Shown: piece after piece, positions 27,635 through 40,100 of the stretch
Layout: each line of letters starts with the position of its first letter
Numbering within the stretch: position 1 is the first letter of the stretch
Assembly: GCA_007258455.2 (NCBI GenBank)
Contig: VDFB02047230.1
Coordinates: 161,394,635-161,458,634, forward strand
Length of the DNA stretch: 64,000 bases
Reading direction: 5' to 3'
From: Sequoia sempervirens
Taxonomy: Eukaryota > Streptophyta > Pinopsida > Cupressales > Cupressaceae
Program-made: the position numbers and the translations under genes
Notes under the pieces: model-generated
Told to the model about the DNA's origin: nothing
What the model saw: the letters and a program-made list of their open reading frames with translations, nothing else
Databases searched by the model: none

Positions 27635-27642
27635 TGACGTCA
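27635..27642. promoter_or_regulatory. TGACGTCA palindrome (bZIP-type site)
   Basis: Perfect 8-bp palindrome with an ACGT core, about 420 bases upstream of the start codon and 75 bases from a second ACGT motif. Confidence 0.45.
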
Positions 27643-27957
27643 CCGCTGCCTAATTCAATCCATCAAACGAACGGCCAAGACCTGGTAAAGCTCAAAGCAG
27701 GCATAATTAGCTGTTCAAGTCTCGTAAAGTCAATATAAACAAGGGAGTCAGATGAGGCGGCGTGCCGGCTATGACGGTCTGTGCCGGTGATCGTAGACCT
27801 TTCTCTCCCTCCATTTCTTAAATTAAAAATAAATACTAATTCATTCTCCATTCACGACTAATTCCTGTCCACCTGTATCTGCTTTACTCCATTCATGCTT
27901 CTTGCACGGCTTTACAACGTTAACTCCAAATTGCACGATAGGGGAGGACATCGGAGC

Positions 27958-27967
27958 TTATATATTA
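27958..27967 (+). promoter_or_regulatory. TATA-like box
   Basis: TTATATATTA in otherwise mixed-composition DNA, at a suitable distance upstream of the exon-1 ATG. Confidence 0.5.
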
Positions 27968-28063
27968 GCTCTGAGGGAAAGTTTTGGCAGTTGGCAGATA
28001 TTTCTGTTGATTGACTGAATTTTTGGGAATTGAAGGGTTTGGGGTGTCGGAGGAGGACCTGTG

Positions 28064-28124
28064 ATGTTCCCCTTCGGTCGACGGAGGAGCCAGCCTCGAG
28101 CCGCCAGATCACCGGGCTTGATTG
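28064..28124 (+). CDS. MUR4: Epimerase coding exon 1
   Basis: Encodes the Arg-rich cytosolic tail (20 full codons plus one base). Donor G|GTGAGT. The last 16 bases and the donor are repeated twice downstream by the 390-bp tandem repeat. Confidence 0.85.
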
Positions 28125-31100
28125 GTGAGTTTCCCTCAAGGATTGTTTCTGTGAGCTTTACATGCTTGGGGATGTGGGTTTCTGTTAGCTTTTGTGTTTT
28201 CAGTCTTTTCTGCAACTAAATTCGGTTTTCTAGTTTTGCTTTTAGAAACACACAATTGAAGTGCTTGTTAAATTTTGGGCGGTTTTCGTCTCATCAATTG
28301 GCTAAGTTATGACTTTGATGAATACAGGAATAGTTCAGCGTTTTGCTGGGAAAATAACATTAGTAGTGGTTTCAGTAGCTTAGGACACTCTTTTTCACTA
28401 TAAAACGTGTTGGTTATTTTATGATACTGTTATGTTAGTGGTGCAGAATGGTAGGGTATTCTGGTTTGACTTGGTAAATTCTGAGATAAGTGAACAATTC
28501 ACCGGGCTTGATTGGTGAGTTTCCCTCAAGGATTGTTTCTGTGAGCTTTACATGCTTGGGGATGTGGGTTTCTGTTAGTTTTTGTGTTTTCAGTCTTTTC
28601 TGCAACTAAATTTGGTTTTCTAGTTTTGCTTTTAGAAACAAACAATTGAAGTGCTTGTGAAATTTTGGGCGGTTTTCGTCTCATCAATTGGCTAAGTTAT
28701 GACTTTGATGAATACAGGAATGGTTCAGCGTTTTGCTGGGAACATAACATAAGTAGTGGTTTCAGTAGCTTAGGACACTCCTTTTCACTATAAAACGTGT
28801 TGTTTATTTTATGATACTGTTATGTTAGTGGTGCAGAATGGTAGGGTATTCTGGTTTGACTTGGTAAATTCTGAGATAAGTGAACAATTCACCGGGCTTG
28901 ATTGGTGAGTTTCCCTCAAGGATTGTTTCTGTGAGCTTTACATGCTTGGGGATGTGGGTTTCTGTTAGTTTTTGTGTTTTCAGTCTTTTCTGCAACTAAA
29001 TTTGGTTTTCTAGTTTTGCTTTTAGAAACAAACAATTGAAGTGCTTGTGAAATTTTGGGCGGTTTTCGTCTCATCAATTGGCTAAGTTATGACTTTGATG
29101 AATACAGGAATGGTTCAGCGTTTTGCTGGGAACATAACATAAGTAGTGGTTTCAGTAGCTTAGGACACTCCTTTTCACTATAAAACGTGTTGTTTATTTT
29201 ATGATACTGTTATGTTAGTGGTGCAGAATGGTAGGGTATTCTGGTTTGACTTGGTAAATTCTGAGATAAGTGAAACACTATTGTTACCAATAAGTGGTGA
29301 TTTCTCTGTTCATCCTGCCAGGGATTTATACATGTTTGCTAACGTAACTGCAATACTTCCATGAGAATTCTTCATTTCTGACCAGTTCAGCCATTACTGA
29401 GGAAGGAAATTTATTTACATCATGTGGTTATAAAAGGGAGATCTCCGTTGATTAAGGTATAAATATATTACACTTTACAAAAGAAAAGGCTTAGCCTTCA
29501 TTACACAGGATGACACAGGACAGCCATGCATCCGTACCTCTATGTTGTTGTCCAGTAAAACTCTCCATCTCTTGTTCTTCTCTCCAAACTCTTTGAAGAT
29601 GAGATCCAAAAGCAAACACAGTAACTATTTCTTGCCCATGCCAAGATTCCCATCATACCAGAATTTTTATTACATCATTAGTCAAATCTTATATTTGATT
29701 ATTCGATTATGGCCCCGAAATAGTTATGTTAATGCAAAGTACAAATAATTGTCAAGTCACTCTATCGACTGTTATGGAATTTAAATGGACGATGCATCTT
29801 GTTTTTTCTTGACGGCTTTTTGATGATATATGCAATTATGCTTCAAAGACATGCAACAATCCTCTCAGTGGCCCACGAACTTAAGTTCTGCACTATACCC
29901 TACATTTTGTAGACATAGGTTGTCTTTACTTAGAATCAAATTTATTATTTTACTTCTTTCACCTGTGTTTAGTTAACGCCGAGAAGATATTCTTCTTAGT
30001 TTCAGAGCCACTCTGTTCAATTGATCATATAGTTGTTGTTTTTATGCATTTTGTAATTGGTTGAGAAAATAAGTAAAATGTTCTTTTAATGATCTACTAG
30101 CTTTCAATCAAAGCCAACAGCTAGAGAAGCTCATAATCAAGCTTTCAGATAAGCTAGCAAACCTGGCCTTACTTTTATCTAGCTTGGTCTGCTAATAGCC
30201 ATTTATTTCTCTTTTCTTGCTTTCTACATCTTAATGATGGATCATGGAGTTTGATCTGGAATGTCGATGAAAAAAGCTCATGCAAGGAAATTCAAAAACA
30301 TTTCATACTAATATCATGGACTGTGGAAATTTTATGTCTGTAGTTAATATACTTCATGGAAGGGAATTATGTCACAAAGCCAAACAGCTAGAGAAGCTCA
30401 GATCAAGCTTTCAAAGAAGTTAGCAGATCCGCCCCTCCTTTTAGCTAGCTTCGTCTGCTTCTACATCTTGATGATGGATCATGGAGTTTGATCCAAATTG
30501 CCAATGAAAAAAGCTCACGCAGTCAAATCTTGAAACATTTCATACTAATAGTAATTTCTTCTTTCTGAAGTTCTATGCTTGATTTGGTCAGAAGTTGTAT
30601 CTTTATTAAAGATGCCACTTATTTCAGAAGATTGCAACCAAGAACACATTAATTTTGAAGGCTGGATTTTGATCAAGACTCTCTGTACTCTTCTTACCCA
30701 GTGTGTCATTTTTGTCACCTACATTCTAATTCTCTTTTGCAAGAGCTCATTATTCAACTTTGAAAGATATAATTGTTGTCAAAACGTTATTATAACAAAA
30801 AGTTATAATGGCTCTTCCCGTACATGTACTAGTTGCACTTTGTAATTAATATAATTGGGTTTATAATTGGTACATGTCTATAAGGTCAGACATTTTTTAG
30901 TGATATTTCCCAACTATTGAGCAAAGCTTTATTTGTTGATCAACCTTCTGTTTGATCGTGTATTTTGATCTGTTTAATTTTTTTGAGAGACAACTTTAAT
31001 CTATACTGTTTTCTGCTTTCTTGCCTTCCATTTTCTGTGGAATGCATAGCGTAAGTAGTTTTGGGCTAAATAAATTTTGTTCATAATGACGTTCCCATAT

Positions 31101-34100
31101 AAATGACTATACAGTAGGAATCATGACTTCCTACGTTGAAAATATTTCTCCTCATATTAGAGGTAATTTTCCTTCTTGGGTGTAATAGATGGCTGGTACT
31201 GCCTCTATGGTTGTTCTTGTAGCCTATAAGTGTTTGTATTACACTCGAAAGTCAAAATTTTCCTTTTTATTTCATCCATTGGTCTGGTATAAGTTTATGG
31301 TGCCAAAAAAAATGCATAATGCATTTACTTAAATCAATTTTTATAATTACTCTTGCACTGTTGTTTTCCTTCTTTCTTGTTGTGGCCTATAGAATCTAAT
31401 CTCAAATTAAAAAAATTCACACAACTAGGTTAGATGATAAAAGGATTGGCATTGACATGCAAAATGTATTGAGATTCTAGTTGGATCAATTAAAGCATTG
31501 ATTTTTTAATCTATAACTTATGATCTTTCAAATCTGTTAGGGTTAAACAAAACTAATGGTTGATAGGCATGCCTCAATCTGGTTTGCACAATATGTTTTC
31601 CAGTTGATGTTATCCATTTTTTGTCAGATACTTGGGGTCTTTGAATAGCAAAGTTGATCTTATTTTATTTACAGGAATGGATCAGGTTGAATCAAGGCGA
31701 AGGCCTCATTTAGTTGCTAAAGCTCTATTGGCTTTTTCTCTCACCATTCTCTGTATAGTCATTCTGAGACACTCATCTGGTTCTGATGGCTCAAATGTGG
31801 TAAGTTTTGTTTAACATTACTCCTAGCAAAATTTTTCTTAGATCAATTGAGCTAATTTCTTCGTAATAGCATTTAGGATAGAAACAACCATATTTTGGTG
31901 CTCCTGAAAATGTAGATTTATGATTATTTTGAGCAATTGAGCGTTGTTATGTTTTCTCCATGGTGCTTTGCATAAAGAAGTTGCCAAATTATATCCATTG
32001 CTGGACTCTGAGTGGTTTTCCTTTTTATCTTACATCTACCATGTTTTTTCTCTGGATTCCATTTCAATACCAGAGGGCCAGAGGCACATTTTTTTTCTTT
32101 TTTAAGTGAACTTGGCTACTTTGAAAAAGATGTAGACATTGAAAAGATTCATTTTAATTCTGAGTGCCACGGTGCAGATTGGATGGGCAATGTGTTTTTG
32201 AAAAAAAACATCATATCGGAAGCCGTAGAATTTCATTAGAACTTTGAAGTAATAGTCAGCTGCAATGTTCTTTCTATTCGTAAAGTGTGGTCTGTGGGGG
32301 CAGACATAAAGGACTGTTTCTATTCATTATCTTGAGAACTCTGTTAAATTGGATTTATCTTTAACAGAATATTCTCATTTTGCCAATATGATAAGTAGCT
32401 GATTAGGGCACTGGATGATGATGCTTAGATATTTGACATTAGGACTCTATTCTTATGGCAAGAATATATATTGAGGACAATCTCACTTTAAGTATGATTT
32501 TATTTAAAAACTACAAACCTTGGAGAACATTTTCCATTGCTGAGTAAGAGTTAGCAAAGATATTAGGCAAAGAAAAAAAAGCTCATCAAGTCTTGCAAGA
32601 GCATGGACATTAAGAAGAAATCGCATGATATTGCTAAATGCAGAGTATCCTTTAAATCTTGAATGAATAATTTTAGAGCAGAGTCTCATAGTCACCCTGG
32701 CATAAATATATCTGGTTTTTGAATAATTTTTGGAAAAGTAGGGATATTGATGACTCCCAACCAAAATGGAAAGTTTGCAAAACCAGGGGCAAACCAATAT
32801 GTTTAGAAAATGAAAGTGAGATGCGAAGGTTACTAGTGAGACAACTTGGTTGGAAGAATAATAGATGGCTGATCTTCATAGCAAAGTAACATGTTTGAGA
32901 GGAGTGGTTGATGTTGACTAGATTGTGTATATGCATGGAGGAAAAATTGCTTTTGGGGGAAAATTGTGTTGTTTTCACCAATGTTATTATTACCAAAATG
33001 TTTGGTTCAAAGTTACTGGTCTGTATTGGTGTGGGTATGGGTATGGGTATGGGTACTGGGTATGGTGGGTATGGGTTTGCATATATATATTGGGTATGGC
33101 GGTGTGGCGATTTTTTTTCCTAGGGGTATGGTTAAGTTTGAATATATATAGTATGTATAAAAAATTTAAAATCATATAATATAAAATAATGATACTCATA
33201 ATTGCCAATATTTAAATACCTCATAATTTGCAAAAATGAAAATAACTCATAAATTCATAATTCAGTGATTTGTCAAATGTTAATACACAATGAAAGTTAC
33301 AGTCAATATTTAATAATCTTCATATTGCTCTGCATCAAAAGGATCAAAGTCTACATTTGGTTCAATTTCACTTGAACCACAATGAGTTACAATGCCACTT
33401 CCGCTAGCCATGTAATATACAAGCTGCCTCATCTAAAGAGATTTCTAGCAAGTTGTGCAATAATAATGTCTAAGTCGACACACTCAATAGTTTGATCCCA
33501 ATTCTTCATCAACCCTCATTGCAATCAAGTTTCTTACATGACAAGAGATCCTAATAAGTAGTGAGGGTCTGGGTGTGAAGACCCCAATGGGATTGGGCAG
33601 TACCCCTCATGGGGGTTTGGGGGCAATGTTCCCAATGGGGTTGAGGCCTTTGGAACCACACAAACCTTCATGATGAACACCATTTTCACAATTTTACCAC
33701 TTAAGAGAGAAATTAGATATGCAAACAGTTTTTTTGTTTATAAAAATATATTTTAAAAAATAACCTTTTTTTTTGGGCAGCCCTTGTGTTTGCTGAGGTT
33801 CAGCCTAAGTTCCCCCAATGTCCCTCCCGGGCACCTCAAGAGGGATCTTGGGTGAACCCAAAGGGAAACCAGTTTGGGAATTGGACCTGAACTGAACCCA
33901 TACGGGTCTCAAGGATAGGGGTGGTGGGGGGTTTCTAGAGGAACTGGGGTAACATAGGTTTGGTTGAATTGCTGTAATAAAAAGGGTATTTGCCAAGTAT
34001 GTGATGAACTTGATCTATTTATTGCATTTAAACATAATATTGGGAGATGGGCAAAGGAAACTTGAGATTATAAGTTTCTTCTTTCTATTCCTCGGGAGGG

Positions 34101-37100
34101 ACATTGGGTGAACCCAAAGGGGAACCAGACCCAAACTGAACCCATACACGTCCCGGAGTTGGGGGGGGGGGAGGGGTTCTAGAGGAATTGGGTAACATAG
34201 GTTTGGTTGAATTGCTGTAATAAAAGGGGCATTTGCCAAGTATGTGATGAACTTGATCTATTTATTGCATTTAAACACAATATTGGGAGATGGGCATCAA
34301 GGAAACTTGAGACTATAAGTTTCTTTTTCTCTATTCCCTAGGAGGGGCATTGGGTGAACCAAAGGGGAACTAGTCTGGGAACCGGACCCGAACTGAACCC
34401 ATATGGGTCTAGGGGGGAGTGAGGGGTTGGGGGGGGAGGAGGGCAGTGTGTTCTAGAGAAACCGGTTAACATAGGTTTGGTTGAATTGCTGTAATCAAAA
34501 GGGTATTTGCCAAGTATGTGATGAACTTGACCTATTTATTGCATTAAACACAATATTGGGAGATAGGCATAAAAGAAACTTGAGATTATAAGTTTCTTCT
34601 TCTCTATTCCCTATTTACTGAAAACAGCAAAATAAGTTAAAAACATGCCATCTTGTGGGTAAATATCTGATGTAAAACAGAGTAGACATCTGAAATCCAC
34701 ATGAATACTGAAAAGCTAGAAAAGCGAGTTGAATTCTGGAGTCCTGGGTTCTTTATAACAGGCAGTCTTCTTTACACAAAGTTTCACAAGCACAGTCGGA
34801 AGTAGCTTTGTGCTCAGCATCATCTTCCTGCTGAGGAATATAGTTTCTTTCTGACCTGGGATGAGCAAAAGTTAATTCACAACCAATCACAGGAGGGGAG
34901 AGTTAATATTCTAAGATAGACAGGGTAGAACACTTCTTAAAGGTAGTTTAGGACATGCGTTGTCTTCATCATGCTCAACTCCAGACTTAGGATGGAACAT
35001 TCCAGGCATCAGGTTCTTCTCTAATATTTTTATTACTAATCTGTCTCTGCTGTTAAACCTTCTCAAAATGGTCTATTTCCAAACCAAATATTGGAAATAT
35101 CTTTGACATCCAATTCCAGTTTCATGAATGTCCCACTTAAGAGCATAACCTGGGTTCATGTCTGCCAAAAGGGGTTTTCATATAAAGAAAATAACAATTT
35201 CCCAATTCCCAGCATTTGAAGGTCAAAACATTGCAAAGCCAGCACAGCAAGCCATTTGGGTGGAGATTCTTACCATCCCATAGCTTTATATATTTAAATT
35301 ATTAATGAATCTTTGAATCAGAGGAAAGTTGGAAACATGATATGTCTGGATTCTATTTTCTTTTTTTGTGTGATTGTAATAATTATCTTAGGGCTATAGA
35401 GGAAATAAGGTTGTATAGTTATCTAATCGAACATCAAGTAATATCACATAATCAAGTGTCTGAGTCCCTTGATAGGTGGGTCTAAAGCACCTATTTACAG
35501 AGACAAGGCTTAACTTAAATAACTCAAACAAATATGAGCAAACATGAAGCATTTGTAATAGATCTTTGTAAGACAAATGTCTTAGATGGTAAGCATACAC
35601 CTCAATTACTGCTGAGGCATGGGTAAATAAAGTCATAACATTTATAGTTAGTCAGGTATCAAAACTTAAACATGAAAGAATCACTTAAATATTTTCACAT
35701 TTGGTTTTTAACATAGGCATTCTCAAAAGCTATTAATGCCTCAACTAGCTGCCATCTTGAATCTTGAGCACAATACATTGCTTCCTTTCAAAGTCTACTT
35801 GAGGAGGAATGACTAAGTTGGACAATACATGAAAGTGTAATTTGTCTCCAATTTCCGACTATCACATCACCTGATGTAGTAATTGATTTAATCACTGCTG
35901 CATATATCTCTCACCCAAGAAATATGATCCATATCTGGCCTGGATATTCTAATGCATGATTCACCAACACTGAATGTTCTTTTACTTATGTGTTGTTACC
36001 AAGTTCTGTGCTATTGGAACAACAATTTAAGGCTGTAAATTGACACATCCTACAACTCCATGGCTGTCATCTACATCATACATTCATACACAATAATAAA
36101 CACACTCACATTCATTGCATATGTTATTTCATACTCCAACTGTTCTACCATCTGCATGTGACTTTTTTCAAGCTTCAGAAGAACACAGTGCAACAAAATT
36201 ACATTGGTTCTCAAACTATTGGTGAGAATGGATTTGATTCCTAATTGCTGTTATGAACAAGTGCTATGCTTTGTATTCAGCTGAACATCTCTTGCTTACG
36301 CTCTCTTAAGTGCTTGAGATAGTAAAGTAATTGCAGGAAATGAAAGTAAGGAAGAGAAATAATTATAATTAAACAAAAATAGAAATGAGAGATAATTATA
36401 ATTAAACAAAAATAGAAATGAGAGATAGACAAAAGGAATTACTCTCAAGAAACACAATATAGGAAAACAATAGAAGAGTGAAGCTAACTTCCTCATATCA
36501 ACTATATTAATTGCAAATTTACAAGCTTGTTGCCTCCTTGAGATCTTAAAGGACACCAACATGTTATTAACAACATTCTAACACTTGAAAATGACTTGCA
36601 ACATACTAAGGGTTGTCTGCTTCTTCAAACATGTTTAGCTGCTCTCATCCAACTTAGTTGTCCAGAATACTTCCTTAGATCACTCTTGGCAATCCAATCT
36701 TTCTTCCATTGCCAATTCCATATCCCCTGAAGGATATGTTATGGAAGGGAATCAACACAAGAATCAAACAGGAGATCCCAATTGACAAGGAATTGAAGAG
36801 ACACCTTTTCTGACATCACTCTTATGCATTTGAAACGGGAAAAACCACTTCTTACATCAAGGCAAAACTGCATCCTATGTACCAAACTGTTCTGATAAAT
36901 TCAAAGCCTCTCCTTGCTGGCCAAATCACTTGAAACATTAGAAACCACCATGATGCATTTGAATCCACCTATGAAAGAAACACAACTCTTACCTTGCTGT
37001 ACCAGGTGGCTTTGTTTTTCTGACAAATGTTCCCTGCTTCTTTTTTTTTCCTGTCTCTGTTCTGTTCTGTCTCAGAATCTGCACCAAAACCTTTGTCAGA

Positions 37101-40100
37101 TTCATGAACTAAAAACTAAAAAGTACAATTGATCAACTCAGCCATCTGAAGTTGAACAATTCTTTTCATGACCCATTTCAGATCACATGTCCTCAATTCA
37201 GATGCTTTGGAGTCCCAAAAAAGCACTATAATGAAAAGAAAAGGATTTACCTTTTATCTTCTCAAATGGGAGAGCTTTTATTCATAGTTTCTCATGGAGT
37301 AACAATGTTTGCTCTCTTGGAGTCTAGTGTTCCAATCTTGATTTTGCAAAACTATATTGGTTAGTTTGTGACTTCTTCAAATTTTTGCCAATTGACTCTC
37401 TTGATCTCTTGGGTGCCCTGGTCTTGTCTATTGGCTTGCTTTTTGTCCCTTGGTTCTTTGGCCTTTGCTCTTGCACTCTTTCAGTGCCTTGCTTTTGCTC
37501 TTCACTTCTCCTTTCAGCTCTTTTACTTCAGCACACACACTTTTATAGGCTAGGGTGATGCTCTCTAGTTATTTGCTACAACGCCTTTTAAAGTCTCTAT
37601 GAGTAGTCAATTTAACTTGCAACTTTTGATTCCCATCCTCCAAGTGCTGTGACATCTTCATTAGTTCTCTAATTTTCATTTGGATTTGGTGAGGTTTCTT
37701 CAAGCTCTTGAAGCTTTTTTCTCTTCAAAGCTTTTCTCATGGTTGGACTATGAAACTGAACACCTACAATTCCTTTTCAATTATCAAATATGAAAGCAAA
37801 TACAGACATGCAGCTGAAATATGTCAGCAAATCCTTTCAAGGCACTAAGAAACCCTGCTTTAACACCATTTGATCTCTATTCTGCCAGGCTATTCCAATG
37901 CATGATTCACCAATACAGATTTTCTTGTCCTTGCATGCTGCAAATTGATGCTCTCTATAGCTCTATGGTTTCTATCTTGCTGTACCTAATCTGAAATTCA
38001 ATTGTGATACATGAAACTCCTTTATTGTCAAACTGTCATTTGGGTGTCAATATTGTGTTGTAGTGATCGATCAAACACCTTTTCAGTCTAAAGTGATCAA
38101 TCAAACTCTATAAATTGTCGGGGAGAAATAAGGGTATACAAATTGTTTTGAATTTTTTTCCCTCCATTTAGTACCCATTCACTCTATTGTTAGATGTAAA
38201 TTAATAGTATGAAATTCTGAGTATATTGGGAAGTCACACCCATTACAACGATTTCTCTAAGTAGGTGTCATTGATAGGACAAATCTCTTTCCCATACTAC
38301 CTTGGTGCCATGTGACATTCTCTTTCATGTGCCTTAAGGTCACTCTCACATACAACCACATATCTAGAGAGGACTAGCTTCTTCCATGTACAGATGGGAA
38401 TATTGGAAGGGCAAGGATATAGAAAGGTTTAGTATATCAAATTGGCAGTATATAGAAAGAGGAACCTTTTTGGAGAGGTAAGGACCCTCATATATATAGA
38501 AAAATGGCTTTAAATGCTCAAAAAATTATGTTTATGGACTCTCAATTACTACGAGGTGACAACCATTTGGCTTGGAAAACTAAGGTCCAAATTCATGTTG
38601 AGTTTGAAGATTTGTGGGATATTGTTGCTATAACAATCACCAACCATACTGGTAGTAGGTGTAGATGAGTAGAGAAGGATTGATAAGGCCAACCGGAAGG
38701 CCAAATTGATCATTCTATTCGGTGTTCTGGATGAGGTCCATCCTCACATCAAAACAACAACAATAGCTAAAGAGGCTTGGTATCACTTCAAAATAGTTTA
38801 TGAATAAAAAGACAGAATTAAATCCTTCATTTGTAGAGTCAGTTACACTTCCTAAAGATGCAAAATGGTGAGAAGTTGAAGAGTTCCTTTAGAAGAGTTG
38901 CAAAATTGAGGACATCATTGCAAGCATTAGAGGAAATTGTGTCAGACGACTCTCTTGTACCCATCATCTTGATAGCACTACCCCTACCTATGGAGTGTTT
39001 GTCACTTGTTTAGATGTGGCTAGCAAGAAGAGATTGTTTGAGATGGTTAATTTGCTTCAACAAGAGAGACTACAAACTTCCAAGACAATAAGGTCCTTGC
39101 ATCTCAATAGAGGGGAAATAAATCCAAAGTAGCCGGATACGCCCCTGCCCCTCTCCAGGCGCGTGTATCCCTGTATCCGATACGGATACAGATAGGATAC
39201 AGCACAGATACACGTTGGAAACCGTACCCATACATGCCCAAAAAAACTCTGATTTTCCAGCCATGCCAGATACTGTGTGATTTGATTTTCAAAAAAATTG
39301 ATGTGAATCTTCCTTAAACTTAATCTTAAAAAACTTCAATTGTGCAATATTTTTTTTGTTTTGTATAAACAAAACCTACACCAAATGAGGAAGACAAATG
39401 AAAGGTTTTTCTATTTCAGCGAACCATTTTTTGAGGTCTTCTTGCAGCAACTATACTATTTTTTTGGTGTCTTAATTTTTATAGATTTGAGAAAGTTAAT
39501 TGTTTATAATTTAATATTTATATTATGTTGTTTAAATGTTAGATATTTTTAAAAATTAAAAATTTATTCTTTAAATATAAATAAAATTTATTCACATATT
39601 TAATTGTTTATTCTTTACTAATATTTAAATTTTAATATTATTTTAATTTATATTTACTTATTTGCTTTTAAAGTAATGAAAATCTCCTCTAATAACTTTA
39701 AAAATTGTACTTGTTTTTTATGAATGTCGTATCCAGCCGTATCCATATTGGAGATCTTAAAAAATGGCTGTATCCGTATCCAATACCGTATCGTATTTGT
39801 ATCTGTATCAGTGTCCATGCAACTTTGAATAAATCTGATCATCCAAGTGTTTTAAGAGGTATATCAAAACCGTAACAAGACAATCTATCTGCATAGAAAA
39901 AAAAGGTTTCATTTGTGGGAAGAAGGGACACACTCTCTAGGAATGCTAGTATAGTTCATTTGCAAATTGTGAATTAAGTCAGTTTAAGCCACAACAAAAT
40001 TATAAGGCAGACAAGAAGAAGAGCTCTTTTGGCAGAAAAAAAGAATTCCCTTTGGCAGAAAAAGAACAAGAAGCAACAAGGGAATGTTGCTTCAACAAGT

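Larger units (their letters stand above)
27400..28063 (+). promoter_or_regulatory. Promoter and 5' leader of the epimerase gene
   Basis: Base composition becomes more GC-rich from about 27400. ACGT-core motifs suited to plant bZIP factors include CACGTCAC at 27558-27565 and a perfect TGACGTCA palindrome at 27635-27642. A TATA-like TTATATATTA lies at 27958-27967, 97 bases before the ATG at 28064, so transcription would start near 27990 with a leader of about 70 bases. Motifs and composition are seen in the sequence; their use is inference. Confidence 0.55.

Noticed and set aside
31632..31676. Extension of the exon 2 frame upstream to an earlier ATG at 31632
   Set aside because: This stretch ends in a TTTACAG acceptor and reads as intron. 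Exon 1 at 28064-28124 supplies a family-like N-terminus in the right phase.
32504..32996. Minus-strand frames of 97 and 107 codons in intron 2
   Set aside because: No domain, opposite to the host gene, and no splice or start context to support them.
32908..33208. Several overlapping frames on both strands
   Set aside because: They are produced by the GGGTAT tandem tract at the left end of an hAT-like element.
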